Part shown: positions 20,701 through 35,967 of the stretch, piece after piece
How positions within the stretch are numbered: position 1 is the stretch's first letter
Layout: each line of letters starts with the position of its first letter
From: Siphonodentalium dalli
Taxonomy: Eukaryota > Mollusca > Scaphopoda > Gadilida > Siphonodentaliidae
Direction of reading: 5' to 3'
DNA: 64,000 nt
Assembly (NCBI GenBank): GCA_032622095.1
Contig: CP136061.1
Span: 231,940,944 to 232,004,943 of the forward strand
Notes under the pieces: generated by a model
Databases searched by the model: none
Seen by the model: only the letters and a program-made list of their open reading frames with translations
What the model was told of the DNA's origin: nothing
Made by a program: the position numbers and the translations under genes

Positions 20701-23700
20701 TATGTACGAGACTTACCCGTTAGTTGTATGTACGAGACTTACCCGTTAGTTGCATGTACGAGACTTACCCGTTAGTTGCATGTACGAGACTTACCCGTTA
20801 GTTGTATGTACGAGACTTACCCGTTAGTTGCATGTACGAGACTTACCCGTTAGTTGCATGTACGAGACTTACCCGTTAGTTGTATGTACGAGACTTACCC
20901 GTTAGTTGCATGTACGAGACTTACCCGTTAGTTGCATGTACGAGACTTACCCGTTAGTTGTATGTACGAGACTTACCCGTTAGTTGCATGTACGAGACTT
21001 ACCCGTTAGTTGTATGTACGAGACTTACCCGTTAGTTGTATGTACGAGACTTACCCGTTAGTTGCATGTACGAGACTTACCCGTTAGTTGTATGTACGAG
21101 ACTTACCCGTTAGTTGTATGTACGAGACTTACCCGTTAGTTGTATGTACGAGACTTACCCGTTAGTTGCATGTACGAGACTTACCCGTTAGTTGTATGTA
21201 CGAGACTTACCCGTTAGTTGTATGTACGAGACTTACCCGTTAGTTGTATGTACGAGACTTACCCGTTAGTTGTATGTACGAGACTTACCCGTTAGTTGCA
21301 TGTACGAGACTCACCCGTTAGTTGTATGTACGAGACTTACCCGTTAGTTGCATGTACGAGACTTACCCGTTAGTTGTATGTACGAGACTTACCCGTTAGT
21401 TGCATGTACGAGACTTACCCGTTAGTTGTATGTACGAGACTTACCCGTTAGTTGTATGTACGAGACTTACCCGTTAGTTGCATGTACGAGACTTACCCGT
21501 TAGTTGTATGTACGAGACTTACCCGTTAGTTGTATGTACGAGACTTACCCGTTAGTTGCATGTACGAGACTTACCCGTTAGTTGCATGTACGAGACTTAC
21601 CCGTTAGTTGTATGTACGAGACTTACCCGTTAGTTGTATGTACGAGACTTACCCGTTAGTTGTATGTACGAGACTTACCCGTTAGTTGTATGTACGAGAC
21701 TTACCCGTTAGTTGTATGTACGAGACTTACCCGTTAGTTGTATGTACGAGACTTACCCGTTAGTTGCATGTACGAGACTCACCCGTTAGTTGTATGTACG
21801 AGACTTACCCGTTAGTTGTATGTACGAGACTTACCCGTTAGTTGTATGTACGAGACTTACCCGTTAGTTGCATGTACGAGACTTACCCGTTAGTTGTATG
21901 TACGAGACTCACCCGTTAGTTGTATGTACGAGACTTACCCGTTAGTTGCATGTACGAGACTTACCCGTTAGTTGTATGTACGAGACTTACCCGTTAGTTG
22001 TATGTACGAGACTTACCCGTTAGTTGCATGTACGAGACTTACCTGTTAGTTGTATGTACGAGACTCACCCGTTAGTTGTATGTACGAGACTCACCCGTTA
22101 GTTGTATGTACGAGACTTACCCGTTAGTTGTATGTACGAGACTTACCCGTTAGTTGTATGTACGAGACTTACCCGTTAGTTGCATGTACGAGACTTACCT
22201 GTTAGTTGTATGTACGAGACTCACCCGTTAGTTGTATGTACGAGACTCACCCGTTAGTTGTATGTACGAGACTTACCCGTTAGTTGTATGTACGAGACTT
22301 ACCCGTTAGTTGTATGTACGAGACTCACCCGTTAGTTGTATGTACGAGACTTACCCGTTAGTTGTATGTACGAGACTTACCCGTTAGTTGTATGTACGAG
22401 ACTTACCCGTTAGTTGCATGTACGAGACTTACCCGTTAGTTGTATGTACGAGACTTACCCGTTAGTTGTATGTACGAGACTTACCCGTTAGTTGCATGTA
22501 CGAGACTTACCTGTTAGTTGTATGTACGAGACTTACCCGTTAGTTGCATGTACGAGACTTACCCGTTAGTTGTATGTACGAGACTTACCCGTTAGTTGCA
22601 TGTACGAGACTTACCCGTTAGTTGTATGTACGAGACTTACCCGTTAGTTGCATGTACGAGACTTACCCGTTAGTTGTATGTACGAGACTTACCCGTTAGT
22701 TGCATGTACGAGACTTACCCGTTAGTTGTATGTACGAGACTTACCCGTTAGTTGTATGTACGAGACTTACCCGTTAGTTGTATGTACGAGACTTACCCGT
22801 TAGTTGCATGTACGAGACTTACCCGTTAGTTGTATGTACGAGACTTACCCGTTAGTTGTATGTACGAGACTTACCCGTTAGTTGTATGTACGAGACTCAC
22901 CCGTTAGTTGTATGTACGAGACTTACCCGTTAGTTGTATGTACGAGACTTACCCGTTAGTTGTATGTACGAGACTTACCCGTTAGTTGCATGTACGAGAC
23001 TTACCCGTTAGTTGCATGTACGAGACTTACCCGTTAGTTGTATGTACGAGACTTACCCGTTAGTTGTATGTACGAGACTTACCCGTTAGTTGTATGTACG
23101 AGACTTACCCGTTAGTTGTATGTACGAGACTTACCCGTTAGTTGTATGTACGAGACTTACCCGTTAGTTGCATGTACGAGACTTACCCGTTAGTTGCATG
23201 TACGAGACTCACCCGTTAGTTGTATGTACGAGACTTACCCGTTAGTTGTATGTACGAGACTTACCCGTTAGTTGTATGTACGAGACTTACCCGTTAGTTG
23301 TATGTTCGAGACTCACCCGTTAGTTGTATGTACGAGACTTACCCGTTAGTTGCATGTACGAGACTTACCCGTTAGTTGCATGTACGAGACTTACCCGTTA
23401 GTTGCATGTACGAGACTTACCCGTTAGTTGTATGTACGAGACTTACCCGTTAGTTGTATGTACGAGACTTACCCGTTAGTTGTATGTACGAGACTTACCC
23501 GTTAGTTGTATGTACGAGACTTACCCGTTAGTTGTATGTACGAGACTTACCCGTTAGTTGTATGTACGAGACTTACCCGTTAGTTGTATGTACGAGACTT
23601 ACCCGTTAGTTGTATGTACGAGACTTACCCGTTAGTTGTATGTACGAGACTCACCCGTTAGTTGTATGTACGAGACTCACCCGTTAGTTGTATGTACGAG

Positions 23701-25774
23701 ACTTAACCGTTAGTTGTATGTACGAGACTTAACCGTTAGTTGTATGTACGAGACTTAACCGTTAGTTGTATGTACGAGACTTACCCGTTAGTTGTATGTA
23801 CGAGACTCACCCGTTAGTTGTATGTACGAGACTTACCCGTTAGTTGTATGTACGAGACTTACCCGTTAGTTGTATGTACGAGACTTACCCGTTAGTTGTA
23901 TGTTCGAGACTTACCCGTTAGTTGTATGTACGAGACTCACCCGTTAGTTGTATGTACGAGACTTACCCGTTAGTTGTATGTACGAGACTTACCCGTTAGT
24001 TGTATGTACGAGACTTACCCGTTAGTTGTATGTACGAGACTCACCCGTTAGTTGTATGTACGAGACTTAACCGTTAGTTGTATGTTCGAGACTCACCCGT
24101 TAGTTGTATGTACGAGACTTACCCGTTAGTTGTATGTTCGAGACTTACCTGTTAGTTGTATGTACGAGACTTACCCGTTAGTTGTATGTACGAGACTTAC
24201 CCGTTAGTTGTATGTACGAGACTTACCCGTTAGTTGTATGTACGAGACTCACCCGTTGGTTGTATGTACGAGACTTACCCGTTAGTTGTATGTACGAGAC
24301 TTACCCGTTAGTTGTATGTACGAGACTCACCCGTTAGTTGTATGTACGAGACTTACCCGTTAGTTGTATGTACGAGACTCACCCGTTAGTTGTATGTACG
24401 AGACTCACCCGTTAGTTGTACGTACGAGACTTACCCGTTAGTTGTATGTACGAGACTCACCCGTTGGTTGTATGTACGAGACTTACCCGTTAGTTGTATG
24501 TACGAGACTTACCCGTTAGTTGCATGTACGAGACTTACCCGTTAGTTGTATGTACGAGACTTACCCGTTAGTTGTATGTACGAGACTCACCCGTTAGTTG
24601 TATGTACGAGACTTACCCGTTAGTTGTATGTACGAGACTTACCCGTTAGTTGTATGTACGAGACTTACCCGTTAGTTGTATGTACGAGACTTACCCGTTA
24701 GTTGTATGTACGAGACTCACCCGTTAGTTGTATGTACGAGACTTACCCGTTAGTTGTATGTACGAGACTTACCCGTTAGTTGTATGTACGAGACTTAACC
24801 GTTAGTTGTATGTACGAGACTTACCCGTTAGTTGTATGTACGAGACTTACCCGTTAGTTGTATGTACGAGACTTACCCGTTAGTTGTATGTACGAGACTT
24901 ACCCGTTAGTTGTATGTACGAGACTTACCCGTTAGTTGTATGTACGAGACTTACCCGTTAGTTGTATGTACGAGACTTAACCGTTAGTTGTATGTACGAG
25001 ACTTACCCGTTAGTTGTATGTACGAGACTTACCCGTTAGTTGTATGTACGAGACTTACCCGTTAGTTGTATGTACGAGACTTACCCGTTAGTTGTATGTA
25101 CGAGACTTACCCGTTAGTTGTATGTACGAGACTTACCCGTTAGTTGTATGTACGAGACTCACCCGTTAGTTGTATGTACGAGACTTACCCGTTAGTTGTA
25201 TGTACGAGACTCACCCGTTAGTTGTATGTACGAGACTCACCCGTTAGTTGTATGTACGAGACTCACCCGTTAGTTGTATGTACGAGACTCACCCGTTAGT
25301 TGTATGTACGAGACTTACCCGTTAGTTGTATGTACGAGACTTACCCGTTAGTTGTATGTACGAGACTTACCCGTTAGTTGTATGTACGAGACTCACCCGT
25401 TAGTTGTATGTACGAGACTTACCCGTTAGTTGTATGTACGAGACTTACCCGTTAGTTGTATGTACGAGACTCACCCGTTAGTTGTATGTACGAGACTTAA
25501 CCGTTAGTTGTATGTACGAGACTTACCCGTTAGTTGTATGTACGAGACTTACCCGTTAGTTGTATGTACGAGACTCACCCGTTAGTTGTATGTACGAGAC
25601 TTACCCGTTAGTTGTATGTACGAGACTTACCCGTTAGTTGTATGTACGAGACTTAACCGTTAGTTGTATGTACGAGACTTACCCGTTAGTTGTATGTACG
25701 AGACTTACCCGTTAGTTGTATGTACGAGACTTACCCGTTAGATGTATGTACGAGACTTACCCGTTAGTTGTATG

Positions 25775-28700
25775 TACGAGACTCACCCGTTAGTTGTATG
25801 TACGAGACTTACCCGTTAGTTGTATGTACGAGACTCACCCGTTAGTTGTATGTACGAGACTTAACCGTTAGTTGTATGTACGAGACTCACCCGTTAGTTG
25901 TATGTACGAGACTCACCCGTTAGTTGTATGTTCGAGACTTACCCGTTAGTTGCATGTACGAGACTTACCCGTTAGTTGTATGTACGAGACTTACCCGTTA
26001 GTTGTATGTACGAGACTTACCCGTTAGTTGTATGTACGAGACTTACCCGTTAGTTGTATGTACGAGACTCACCCGTTAGTTGTATGTACGAGACTTAACC
26101 GTTAGTTGTATGTACGAGACTCACCCGTTAGTTGTATGTACGAGACTTACCCGTTAGTTGTATGTACGAGACTTACCCGTTAGTTGCATGTACGAGACTT
26201 ACCCGTTAGTTGTATGTACGAGACTTACCCGTTAGTTGTATGTACGAGACTTACCCGTTAGTTGTATGTACGAGACTCACCCGTTAGTTGTATGTACGAG
26301 ACTTACCCGTTAGTTGTATGTACGAGACTCACCCGTTAGTTGTATGTACGAGACTCACCCGTTAGTTGTATGTACGAGACTCACCCGTTAGTTGTATGTA
26401 CGAGACTCACCCGTTAGTTGTATGTACGAGACTCACCCGTTAGTTGTATGTTCGAGACTTACCCGTTAGTTGCATGTACGAGACTTACCCGTTAGTTGTA
26501 TGTACGAGACTTACCCGTTAGTTGTATGTACGAGACTTACCCGTTAGTTGTATGTACGAGACTTACCCGTTAGTTGTATGTACGAGACTCACCCGTTAGT
26601 TGTATGTACGAGACTTAACCGTTAGTTGTATGTACGAGACTCACCCGTTAGTTGTATGTACGAGACTTACCCGTTAGTTGTATGTACGAGACTTACCCGT
26701 TAGTTGCATGTACGAGACTTACCCGTTAGTTGTATGTACGAGACTTACCCGTTAGTTGTATGTACGAGACTTACCCGTTAGTTGTATGTACGAGACTCAC
26801 CCGTTAGTTGTATGTACGAGACTTACCCGTTAGTTGTATGTACGAGACTCACCCGTTAGTTGTATGTACGAGACTTAACCGTTAGTTGTATGTACGAGAC
26901 TCACCCGTTAGTTGTATGTACGAGACTCACCCGTTAGTTGTATGTTCGAGACTTACCCGTTAGTTGCATGTACGAGACTTACCCGTTAGTTGTATGTACG
27001 AGACTTACCCGTTAGATGTATGTACGAGACTTACCCGTTAGTTGTATGTACGAGACTTACCCGTTAGTTGTATGTACGAGACTCACCCGTTAGTTGTATG
27101 TACGAGACTTAACCGTTAGTTGTATGTACGAGACTCACCCGTTAGTTGTATGTACGAGACTTACCCGTTAGTTGTATGTACGAGACTTACCCGTTAGTTG
27201 CATGTACGAGACTTACCCGTTAGTTGTATGTACGAGACTTACCCGTTAGTTGTATGTACGAGACTTACCCGTTAGTTGCATGTACGAGACTTACCCGTTA
27301 GTTGTATGTACGAGACTTACCCGTTAGTTGTATGTACGAGACTTACCCGTTAGTTGTATGTACGAGACTCACCCGTTAGTTGTATGTACGAGACTTAACC
27401 GTTAGTTGTATGTACGAGACTTACCCATTGGTTGTATGTACGAGACTTACCCGTTAGTTGTATGTACGAGACTCACCCGTTAGTTGTATGTACGAGACTT
27501 AACCGTTAGTTGTATGTTCGAGACTTACCCGTTAGTTGTATGTACGAGACTTACCCGTTAGTTGTATGTACGAGACTTACCCGTTAGTTGTATGTACGAG
27601 ACTCACCCGTTAGTTGTATGTACGAGACTTACCCGTTAGTTGTATGTACGAGACTTAACCGTTAGTTGTATGTACGAGACTTACCCGTTAGTTGTATGTA
27701 CGAGACTTACCCGTTAGTTGTATGTACGAGACTTAACCGTTAGTTGTATGTACGAGACTCACCCGTTAGTTGTATGTACGAGACTCACCCGTTAGTTGTA
27801 TGTACGAGACTTACCCGTTAGTTGTATGTACGAGACTCACCCGTTAGTTGTATGTACGAGACTTAACCGTTAGTTGTATGTACGAGACTCACCCGTTAGT
27901 TGTATGTACGAGACTCACCCGTTAGTTGTATGTTCGAGACTTACCCGTTAGTTGCATGTACGAGACTTACCCGTTAGTTGTATGTACGAGACTTACCCGT
28001 TAGTTGTATGTACGAGACTTACCCGTTAGTTGTATGTACGAGACTTACCCGTTAGTTGTATGTACGAGACTCACCCGTTAGTTGTATGTACGAGACTTAA
28101 CCGTTAGTTGTATGTACGAGACTCACCCGTTAGTTGTATGTACGAGACTTACCCGTTAGTTGTATGTACGAGACTTACCCGTTAGTTGCATGTACGAGAC
28201 TTACCCGTTAGTTGTATGTACGAGACTTACCCGTTAGTTGTATGTACGAGACTTACCCGTTAGTTGTATGTACGAGACTCACCCGTTAGTTGTATGTACG
28301 AGACTTACCCGTTAGTTGTATGTACGAGACTCACCCGTTAGTTGTATGTACGAGACTCACCCGTTAGTTGTATGTACGAGACTCACCCGTTAGTTGTATG
28401 TACGAGACTCACCCGTTAGTTGTATGTACGAGACTCACCCGTTAGTTGTATGTTCGAGACTTACCCGTTAGTTGCATGTACGAGACTTACCCGTTAGTTG
28501 TATGTACGAGACTTACCCGTTAGTTGTATGTACGAGACTTACCCGTTAGTTGTATGTACGAGACTTACCCGTTAGTTGTATGTACGAGACTCACCCGTTA
28601 GTTGTATGTACGAGACTTAACCGTTAGTTGTATGTACGAGACTCACCCGTTAGTTGTATGTACGAGACTTACCCGTTAGTTGTATGTACGAGACTTACCC

Positions 28701-29820
28701 GTTAGTTGCATGTACGAGACTTACCCGTTAGTTGTATGTACGAGACTTACCCGTTAGTTGTATGTACGAGACTTACCCGTTAGTTGTATGTACGAGACTC
28801 ACCCGTTAGTTGTATGTACGAGACTTACCCGTTAGTTGTATGTACGAGACTCACCCGTTAGTTGTATGTACGAGACTTAACCGTTAGTTGTATGTACGAG
28901 ACTCACCCGTTAGTTGTATGTACGAGACTCACCCGTTAGTTGTATGTTCGAGACTTACCCGTTAGTTGCATGTACGAGACTTACCCGTTAGTTGTATGTA
29001 CGAGACTTACCCGTTAGTTGTATGTACGAGACTTACCCGTTAGTTGTATGTACGAGACTTACCCGTTAGTTGTATGTACGAGACTCACCCGTTAGTTGTA
29101 TGTACGAGACTTAACCGTTAGTTGTATGTACGAGACTCACCCGTTAGTTGTATGTACGAGACTTACCCGTTAGTTGTATGTACGAGACTTACCCGTTAGT
29201 TGCATGTACGAGACTTACCCGTTAGTTGTATGTACGAGACTTACCCGTTAGTTGTATGTACGAGACTTACCCGTTAGTTGCATGTACGAGACTTACCCGT
29301 TAGTTGTATGTACGAGACTTACCCGTTAGTTGTATGTACGAGACTTACCCGTTAGTTGTATGTACGAGACTCACCCGTTAGTTGTATGTACGAGACTTAA
29401 CCGTTAGTTGTATGTACGAGACTTACCCATTGGTTGTATGTACGAGACTTACCCGTTAGTTGTATGTACGAGACTCACCCGTTAGTTGTATGTACGAGAC
29501 TTAACCGTTAGTTGTATGTTCGAGACTTACCCGTTAGTTGTATGTACGAGACTTACCCGTTAGTTGTATGTACGAGACTTACCCGTTAGTTGTATGTACG
29601 AGACTCACCCGTTAGTTGTATGTACGAGACTTACCCGTTAGTTGTATGTACGAGACTTAACCGTTAGTTGTATGTACGAGACTTACCCGTTAGTTGTATG
29701 TACGAGACTTACCCGTTAGTTGTATGTACGAGACTTAACCGTTAGTTGTATGTACGAGACTCACCCGTTAGTTGTATGTACGAGACTCACCCGTTAGTTG
29801 TATGTACGAGACTTACCAGT
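25775..29820. repeat. 2002-bp tandem duplication within the 26-bp array
   Basis: Markers recur at exactly 2002 bases (77 units): the TTCGAGAC unit at 25931/27933, 26451/28453, 26945/28947 and 27517/29519, and CCCATTGG at about 27423/29425. Before 25775 and after about 29820 the variant order no longer agrees. Inside each copy a sub-block of 494-520 bases (19-20 units) is also repeated, marked by TCACCC units leading into TTCGAGAC and then GCATG. Confidence 0.8.
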
Positions 29821-32800
29821 TAGTTGTATGTACGAGACTTAACCGTTAGTTGTATGTACGAGACTCACCCGTTAGTTGTATGTACGAGACTTACCCGTTA
29901 GTTGTATGTTCGAGACTTACCCGTAAGTTGTATGTTCGAGACTTACCCGTTAGTTGTATGTACGAGACTTATCCGTTAGTTGTATGTACGAGACTTATCC
30001 GTTAGTTGTATGTACGAGACTTATCCGTTAGTTGTATGTACGAGACTTACCCGTTAGTTGTATGTTCGAGACTTATCCGTTAGTTGTATGTACGAGACTT
30101 ATCCGTTGGTTGTATGTACGAGACTTACCCGTTAGTTGTATGTTCGAGACTTATCCGTTAGTTGTATGTACGAGACTTATCCGTTGGTTGTATGTACGAG
30201 ACTTACCCGTTAGTTGTATGTACGAGACTTATCCGTTAGTTGTATGTTCGAGACTTATCCGTTGGTTGTATGTACGAGACTTACCCGTTAGTTGTATGTA
30301 CGAGACTTATCCGTTAGTTGTATGTACGAGACTTACCCGTTAGTTGTATGTACGAGACTTATCCGTTAGTTGTATGTACGAGACTTATCCGTTAGTTGTA
30401 TGTACGAGACTTACCCGTTAGTTGTATGTACGAGACTTATCCGTTAGTTGTATGTTCGAGACTTACCCGTTAGTTGTATGTACGAGACTTATCCGTTAGT
30501 TGTATGTACGAGACTTATCCGTTAGTTGTATGTACGAGACTTATCCGTTAGTTGTATGTACGAGACTTACCCGTAAGTTGTATGTACGAGACTCACCCGT
30601 TAGTTGTATGTACGAGACTTACCCGTTAGTTGTATGTTCGAGACTTACCCGTTAGTTGTATGTACGAGACTTACCCGTTAGTTGTATGTTCGAGACTCAC
30701 CCGTTAGTTGTATGTTCGAGACTTATCCGTTAGTTGTATGTTCGAGACTTACCCGTAAGTTGTATGTACGAGACTTACCCGTTAGTTGTATGTTCGAGAC
30801 TCACCCGTTAGTTGTATGTTCGAGACTTATCCGTTAGTTGTATGTTCGAGACTTACCCGTAAGTTGTATGTACGAGACTTACCCGTTAGTTGTATGTTCG
30901 AGACTTACCCGTTAGTTGCATGTACGAGACTCACCCGTTAGTTGCATGTACGAGACTTACCCGTTAGTTGTATGTACGAGACTTACCCGTTAGTTGTATG
31001 TTCGAGACTTACCCGTAAGTTGTATGTTCGAGACTTACCCGTTGGTTGTATGTACGAGACTTACCCGTTAGTTGTATGTACGAGACTTATCCGTTAGTTG
31101 TATGTACGAGACTTATCCGTTAGTTGTATGTACGAGACTTATCCGTTAGTTGTATGTTCGAGACTTATCCGTTAGTTGTATGTTCGAGACTTATCCGTTA
31201 GTTGTATGTACGAGACTTATCCGTTAGTTGTATGTACGAGACTTACCCGTTAGTTGTATGTACGAGACTTACCCGTTAGTTGTATGTTCGAGACTTACCC
31301 GTAAGTTGTATGTTCGAGACTTATCCGTTAGTTGCATGTACGAGACTTATCCGTTAGTTGTATGTTCGAGACTTACCCGTTAGTTGCATGTACGAGACTT
31401 ATCCGTTAGTTGTATGTTCGAGACTTACCCGTTAGTTGTATGTTCGAGACTTACCCGTTAGTTGTATGTACGAGACTTATCCGTTAGTTGTATGTACGAG
31501 ACTTACCCGTTAGTTGTATGTACGAGACTTATCCGTTAGTTGTATGTACGAGACTTATCCGTTAGTTGTATGTACGAGACTTACCCGTTAGTTGTATGTA
31601 CGAGACTTACCCGTTAGTTGTATGTTCGAGACTTACCCGTTAGTTGTATGTACGAGACTTACCCGTTAGTTGTATGTTCGAGACTTACCCGTTAGTTGTA
31701 TGTACGAGACTTATCCGTTGGTTGTATGTACGAGACTTACCCGTTAGTTGTATGTTCGAGACTTACCCGTTAGTTGTATGTACGAGACTTACCCGTTAGT
31801 TGTATGTACGAGACTTACCCGTTAGTTGTATGTACGAGACTTACCCGTTAGTTGTATGTTCGAGACTTACCCGTTAGTTGTATGTACGAGACTTACCCGT
31901 TAGTTGTATGTACGAGACTTACCCGTTAGTTGTATGTACGAGACTTACCCGTTAGTTGTATGTACGAGACTTACCCGTTAGTTGTATGTACGAGACTTAC
32001 CCGTTAGTTGTATGTACGAGACTTACCCGTTAGTTGTATGTACGAGACTTACCCGTTAGTTGTATGTTCGAGACTTACCCGTTAGTTGTATGTACGAGAC
32101 TTACCCGTTAGTTGTATGTTCGAGACTTACCCGTTAGTTGTATGTTCGAGACTTACCCGTTAGTTGTATGTACGAGACTTATCCGTTGGTTGTATGTACG
32201 AGACTTACCCGTTAGTTGTATGTTCGAGACTTACCCGTTAGTCGTATGTACGAGACTTACCCGTTAGTTGCATGTACGAGACTTATCCGTTAGTTGTATG
32301 TTCGAGACTTACCCGTTAGTTGTATGTACGAGACTTATCCGTTAGTTGTATGAACGAGACTTACCCGTTAGTTGCATGTACGAGACTTATCCGTTAGTTG
32401 TATGTACGAGACTTACCCGTAAGTTGTATGTACGAGACTTATCCGTTAGTTGTATGTACGAGACTTACCCGTAAGTTGTATGTACGAGACTTATCCGTTA
32501 GTTGTATGTACGAGACTTACCCGTAAGTTGTATGTACGAGACTTACCCGTCAGTTGTATGTACGAGACTTACCCGTTAGTTGTATGTACGAGACTTACCC
32601 GTTAGTTGTATGTACGAGACTTACCCGTTAGTTGTATGTACGAGACTCACCCGTTAGTTGTATGTACGAGACTTAACCGTTAGTTGTATGTACGAGACTT
32701 ACCCATTGGTTGTATGTACGAGACTTACCCGTTAGTTGTATGTACGAGACTCACCCGTTAGTTGCATGTACGAGACTTAACCGTTAGTTGTATGTACGAG

Positions 32801-35800
32801 ACTTACCCATTGGTTGTATGTACGAGACTTACCCGTTAGTTGTATGTACGAGACTCACCCGTTAGTTGTATGTACGAGACTTAACCGTTAGTTGTATGTT
32901 CGAGACTTACCCGTTAGTTGTATGTACGAGACTTACCCGTTAGTTGTATGTACGAGACTTACCCGTTAGTTGTATGTACGAGACTCACCCGTTAGTTGTA
33001 TGTACGAGACTTACCCGTTAGTTGTATGTACGAGACTTAACCGTTAGTTGTATGTACGAGACTTACCCGTTAGTTGTATGTACGAGACTTACCCGTTAGT
33101 TGTATGTACGAGACTTAACCGTTAGTTGTATGTACGAGACTCACCCGTTAGTTGTATGTACGAGACTCACCCGTTAGTTGTATGTACGAGACTTACCCGT
33201 TAGTTGTATGTACGAGACTTAACCGTTAGTTGTATGTACGAGACTCACCCGTTAGTTGTATGTACGAGACTTACCCGTTAGTTGTATGTTCGAGACTTAC
33301 CCGTAAGTTGTATGTTCGAGACTTACCCGTTAGTTGTATGTACGAGACTTATCCGTTAGTTGTATGTACGAGACTTATCCGTTAGTTGTATGTACGAGAC
33401 TTATCCGTTAGTTGTATGTACGAGACTTACCCGTTAGTTGTATGTTCGAGACTTATCCGTTAGTTGTATGTACGAGACTTATCCGTTGGTTGTATGTACG
33501 AGACTTACCCGTTAGTTGTATGTTCGAGACTTATCCGTTAGTTGTATGTACGAGACTTATCCGTTGGTTGTATGTACGAGACTTACCCGTTAGTTGTATG
33601 TACGAGACTTATCCGTTAGTTGTATGTTCGAGACTTATCCGTTGGTTGTATGTACGAGACTTACCCGTTAGTTGTATGTACGAGACTTATCCGTTAGTTG
33701 TATGTACGAGACTTACCCGTTAGTTGTATGTACGAGACTTATCCGTTAGTTGTATGTACGAGACTTATCCGTTAGTTGTATGTACGAGACTTACCCGTTA
33801 GTTGTATGTACGAGACTTATCCGTTAGTTGTATGTTCGAGACTTACCCGTTAGTTGTATGTACGAGACTTATCCGTTAGTTGTATGTACGAGACTTATCC
33901 GTTAGTTGTATGTACGAGACTTATCCGTTAGTTGTATGTACGAGACTTACCCGTAAGTTGTATGTACGAGACTCACCCGTTAGTTGTATGTACGAGACTT
34001 ACCCGTTAGTTGTATGTTCGAGACTTACCCGTTAGTTGTATGTACGAGACTTACCCGTTAGTTGTATGTTCGAGACTCACCCGTTAGTTGTATGTTCGAG
34101 ACTTATCCGTTAGTTGTATGTTCGAGACTTACCCGTAAGTTGTATGTACGAGACTTACCCGTTAGTTGTATGTTCGAGACTCACCCGTTAGTTGTATGTT
34201 CGAGACTTATCCGTTAGTTGTATGTTCGAGACTTACCCGTAAGTTGTATGTACGAGACTTACCCGTTAGTTGTATGTTCGAGACTTACCCGTTAGTTGCA
34301 TGTACGAGACTCACCCGTTAGTTGCATGTACGAGACTTACCCGTTAGTTGTATGTACGAGACTTACCCGTTAGTTGTATGTTCGAGACTTACCCGTAAGT
34401 TGTATGTTCGAGACTTACCCGTTGGTTGTATGTACGAGACTTACCCGTTAGTTGTATGTACGAGACTTATCCGTTAGTTGTATGTACGAGACTTATCCGT
34501 TAGTTGTATGTACGAGACTTATCCGTTAGTTGTATGTTCGAGACTTATCCGTTAGTTGTATGTTCGAGACTTATCCGTTAGTTGTATGTACGAGACTTAT
34601 CCGTTAGTTGTATGTACGAGACTTACCCGTTAGTTGTATGTACGAGACTTACCCGTTAGTTGTATGTTCGAGACTTACCCGTAAGTTGTATGTTCGAGAC
34701 TTATCCGTTAGTTGCATGTACGAGACTTATCCGTTAGTTGTATGTTCGAGACTTACCCGTTAGTTGCATGTACGAGACTTATCCGTTAGTTGTATGTTCG
34801 AGACTTACCCGTTAGTTGTATGTTCGAGACTTACCCGTTAGTTGTATGTACGAGACTTATCCGTTAGTTGTATGTACGAGACTTACCCGTTAGTTGTATG
34901 TACGAGACTTATCCGTTAGTTGTATGTACGAGACTTATCCGTTAGTTGTATGTACGAGACTTACCCGTTAGTTGTATGTACGAGACTTACCCGTTAGTTG
35001 TATGTTCGAGACTTACCCGTTAGTTGTATGTACGAGACTTACCCGTTAGTTGTATGTTCGAGACTTACCCGTTAGTTGTATGTACGAGACTTATCCGTTG
35101 GTTGTATGTACGAGACTTACCCGTTAGTTGTATGTTCGAGACTTACCCGTTAGTTGTATGTACGAGACTTACCCGTTAGTTGTATGTACGAGACTTACCC
35201 GTTAGTTGTATGTACGAGACTTACCCGTTAGTTGTATGTTCGAGACTTACCCGTTAGTTGTATGTACGAGACTTACCCGTTAGTTGTATGTACGAGACTT
35301 ACCCGTTAGTTGTATGTACGAGACTTACCCGTTAGTTGTATGTACGAGACTTACCCGTTAGTTGTATGTACGAGACTTACCCGTTAGTTGTATGTACGAG
35401 ACTTACCCGTTAGTTGTATGTACGAGACTTACCCGTTAGTTGTATGTTCGAGACTTACCCGTTAGTTGTATGTACGAGACTTACCCGTTAGTTGTATGTT
35501 CGAGACTTACCCGTTAGTTGTATGTTCGAGACTTACCCGTTAGTTGTATGTACGAGACTTATCCGTTGGTTGTATGTACGAGACTTACCCGTTAGTTGTA
35601 TGTTCGAGACTTACCCGTTAGTCGTATGTACGAGACTTACCCGTTAGTTGCATGTACGAGACTTATCCGTTAGTTGTATGTTCGAGACTTACCCGTTAGT
35701 TGTATGTACGAGACTTATCCGTTAGTTGTATGTACGAGACTTACCCGTTAGTTGCATGTACGAGACTTATCCGTTAGTTGTATGTACGAGACTTACCCGT

Positions 35801-35967
35801 AAGTTGTATGTACGAGACTTATCCGTTAGTTGTATGTACGAGACTTACCCGTAAGTTGTATGTACGAGACTTATCCGTTAGTTGTATGTACGAGACTTAC
35901 CCGTAAGTTGTATGTACGAGACTTACCCGTCAGTTGTATGTACGAGACTTACCCGTTAGTTGTATGT
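29330..35967. repeat. 3380-bp-period duplication within the 26-bp array
   Basis: About 3.26 kb at 29330-32587 recurs at 32710-35967, offset exactly 3380 bases (130 units). Shared markers include CCCATTGG (29425/32805), GTCGTATG (32241/35621), CGTCAG (32549/35929) and many TTATCC, GTAAG and TTGG variants in the same order. Only scattered differences were seen, for example TGAACG near 32350 against TGTACG, and GTATG against GCATG near 29384. Identical 103-codon open frames at 30032 and 33412 are by-products. Confidence 0.85.
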
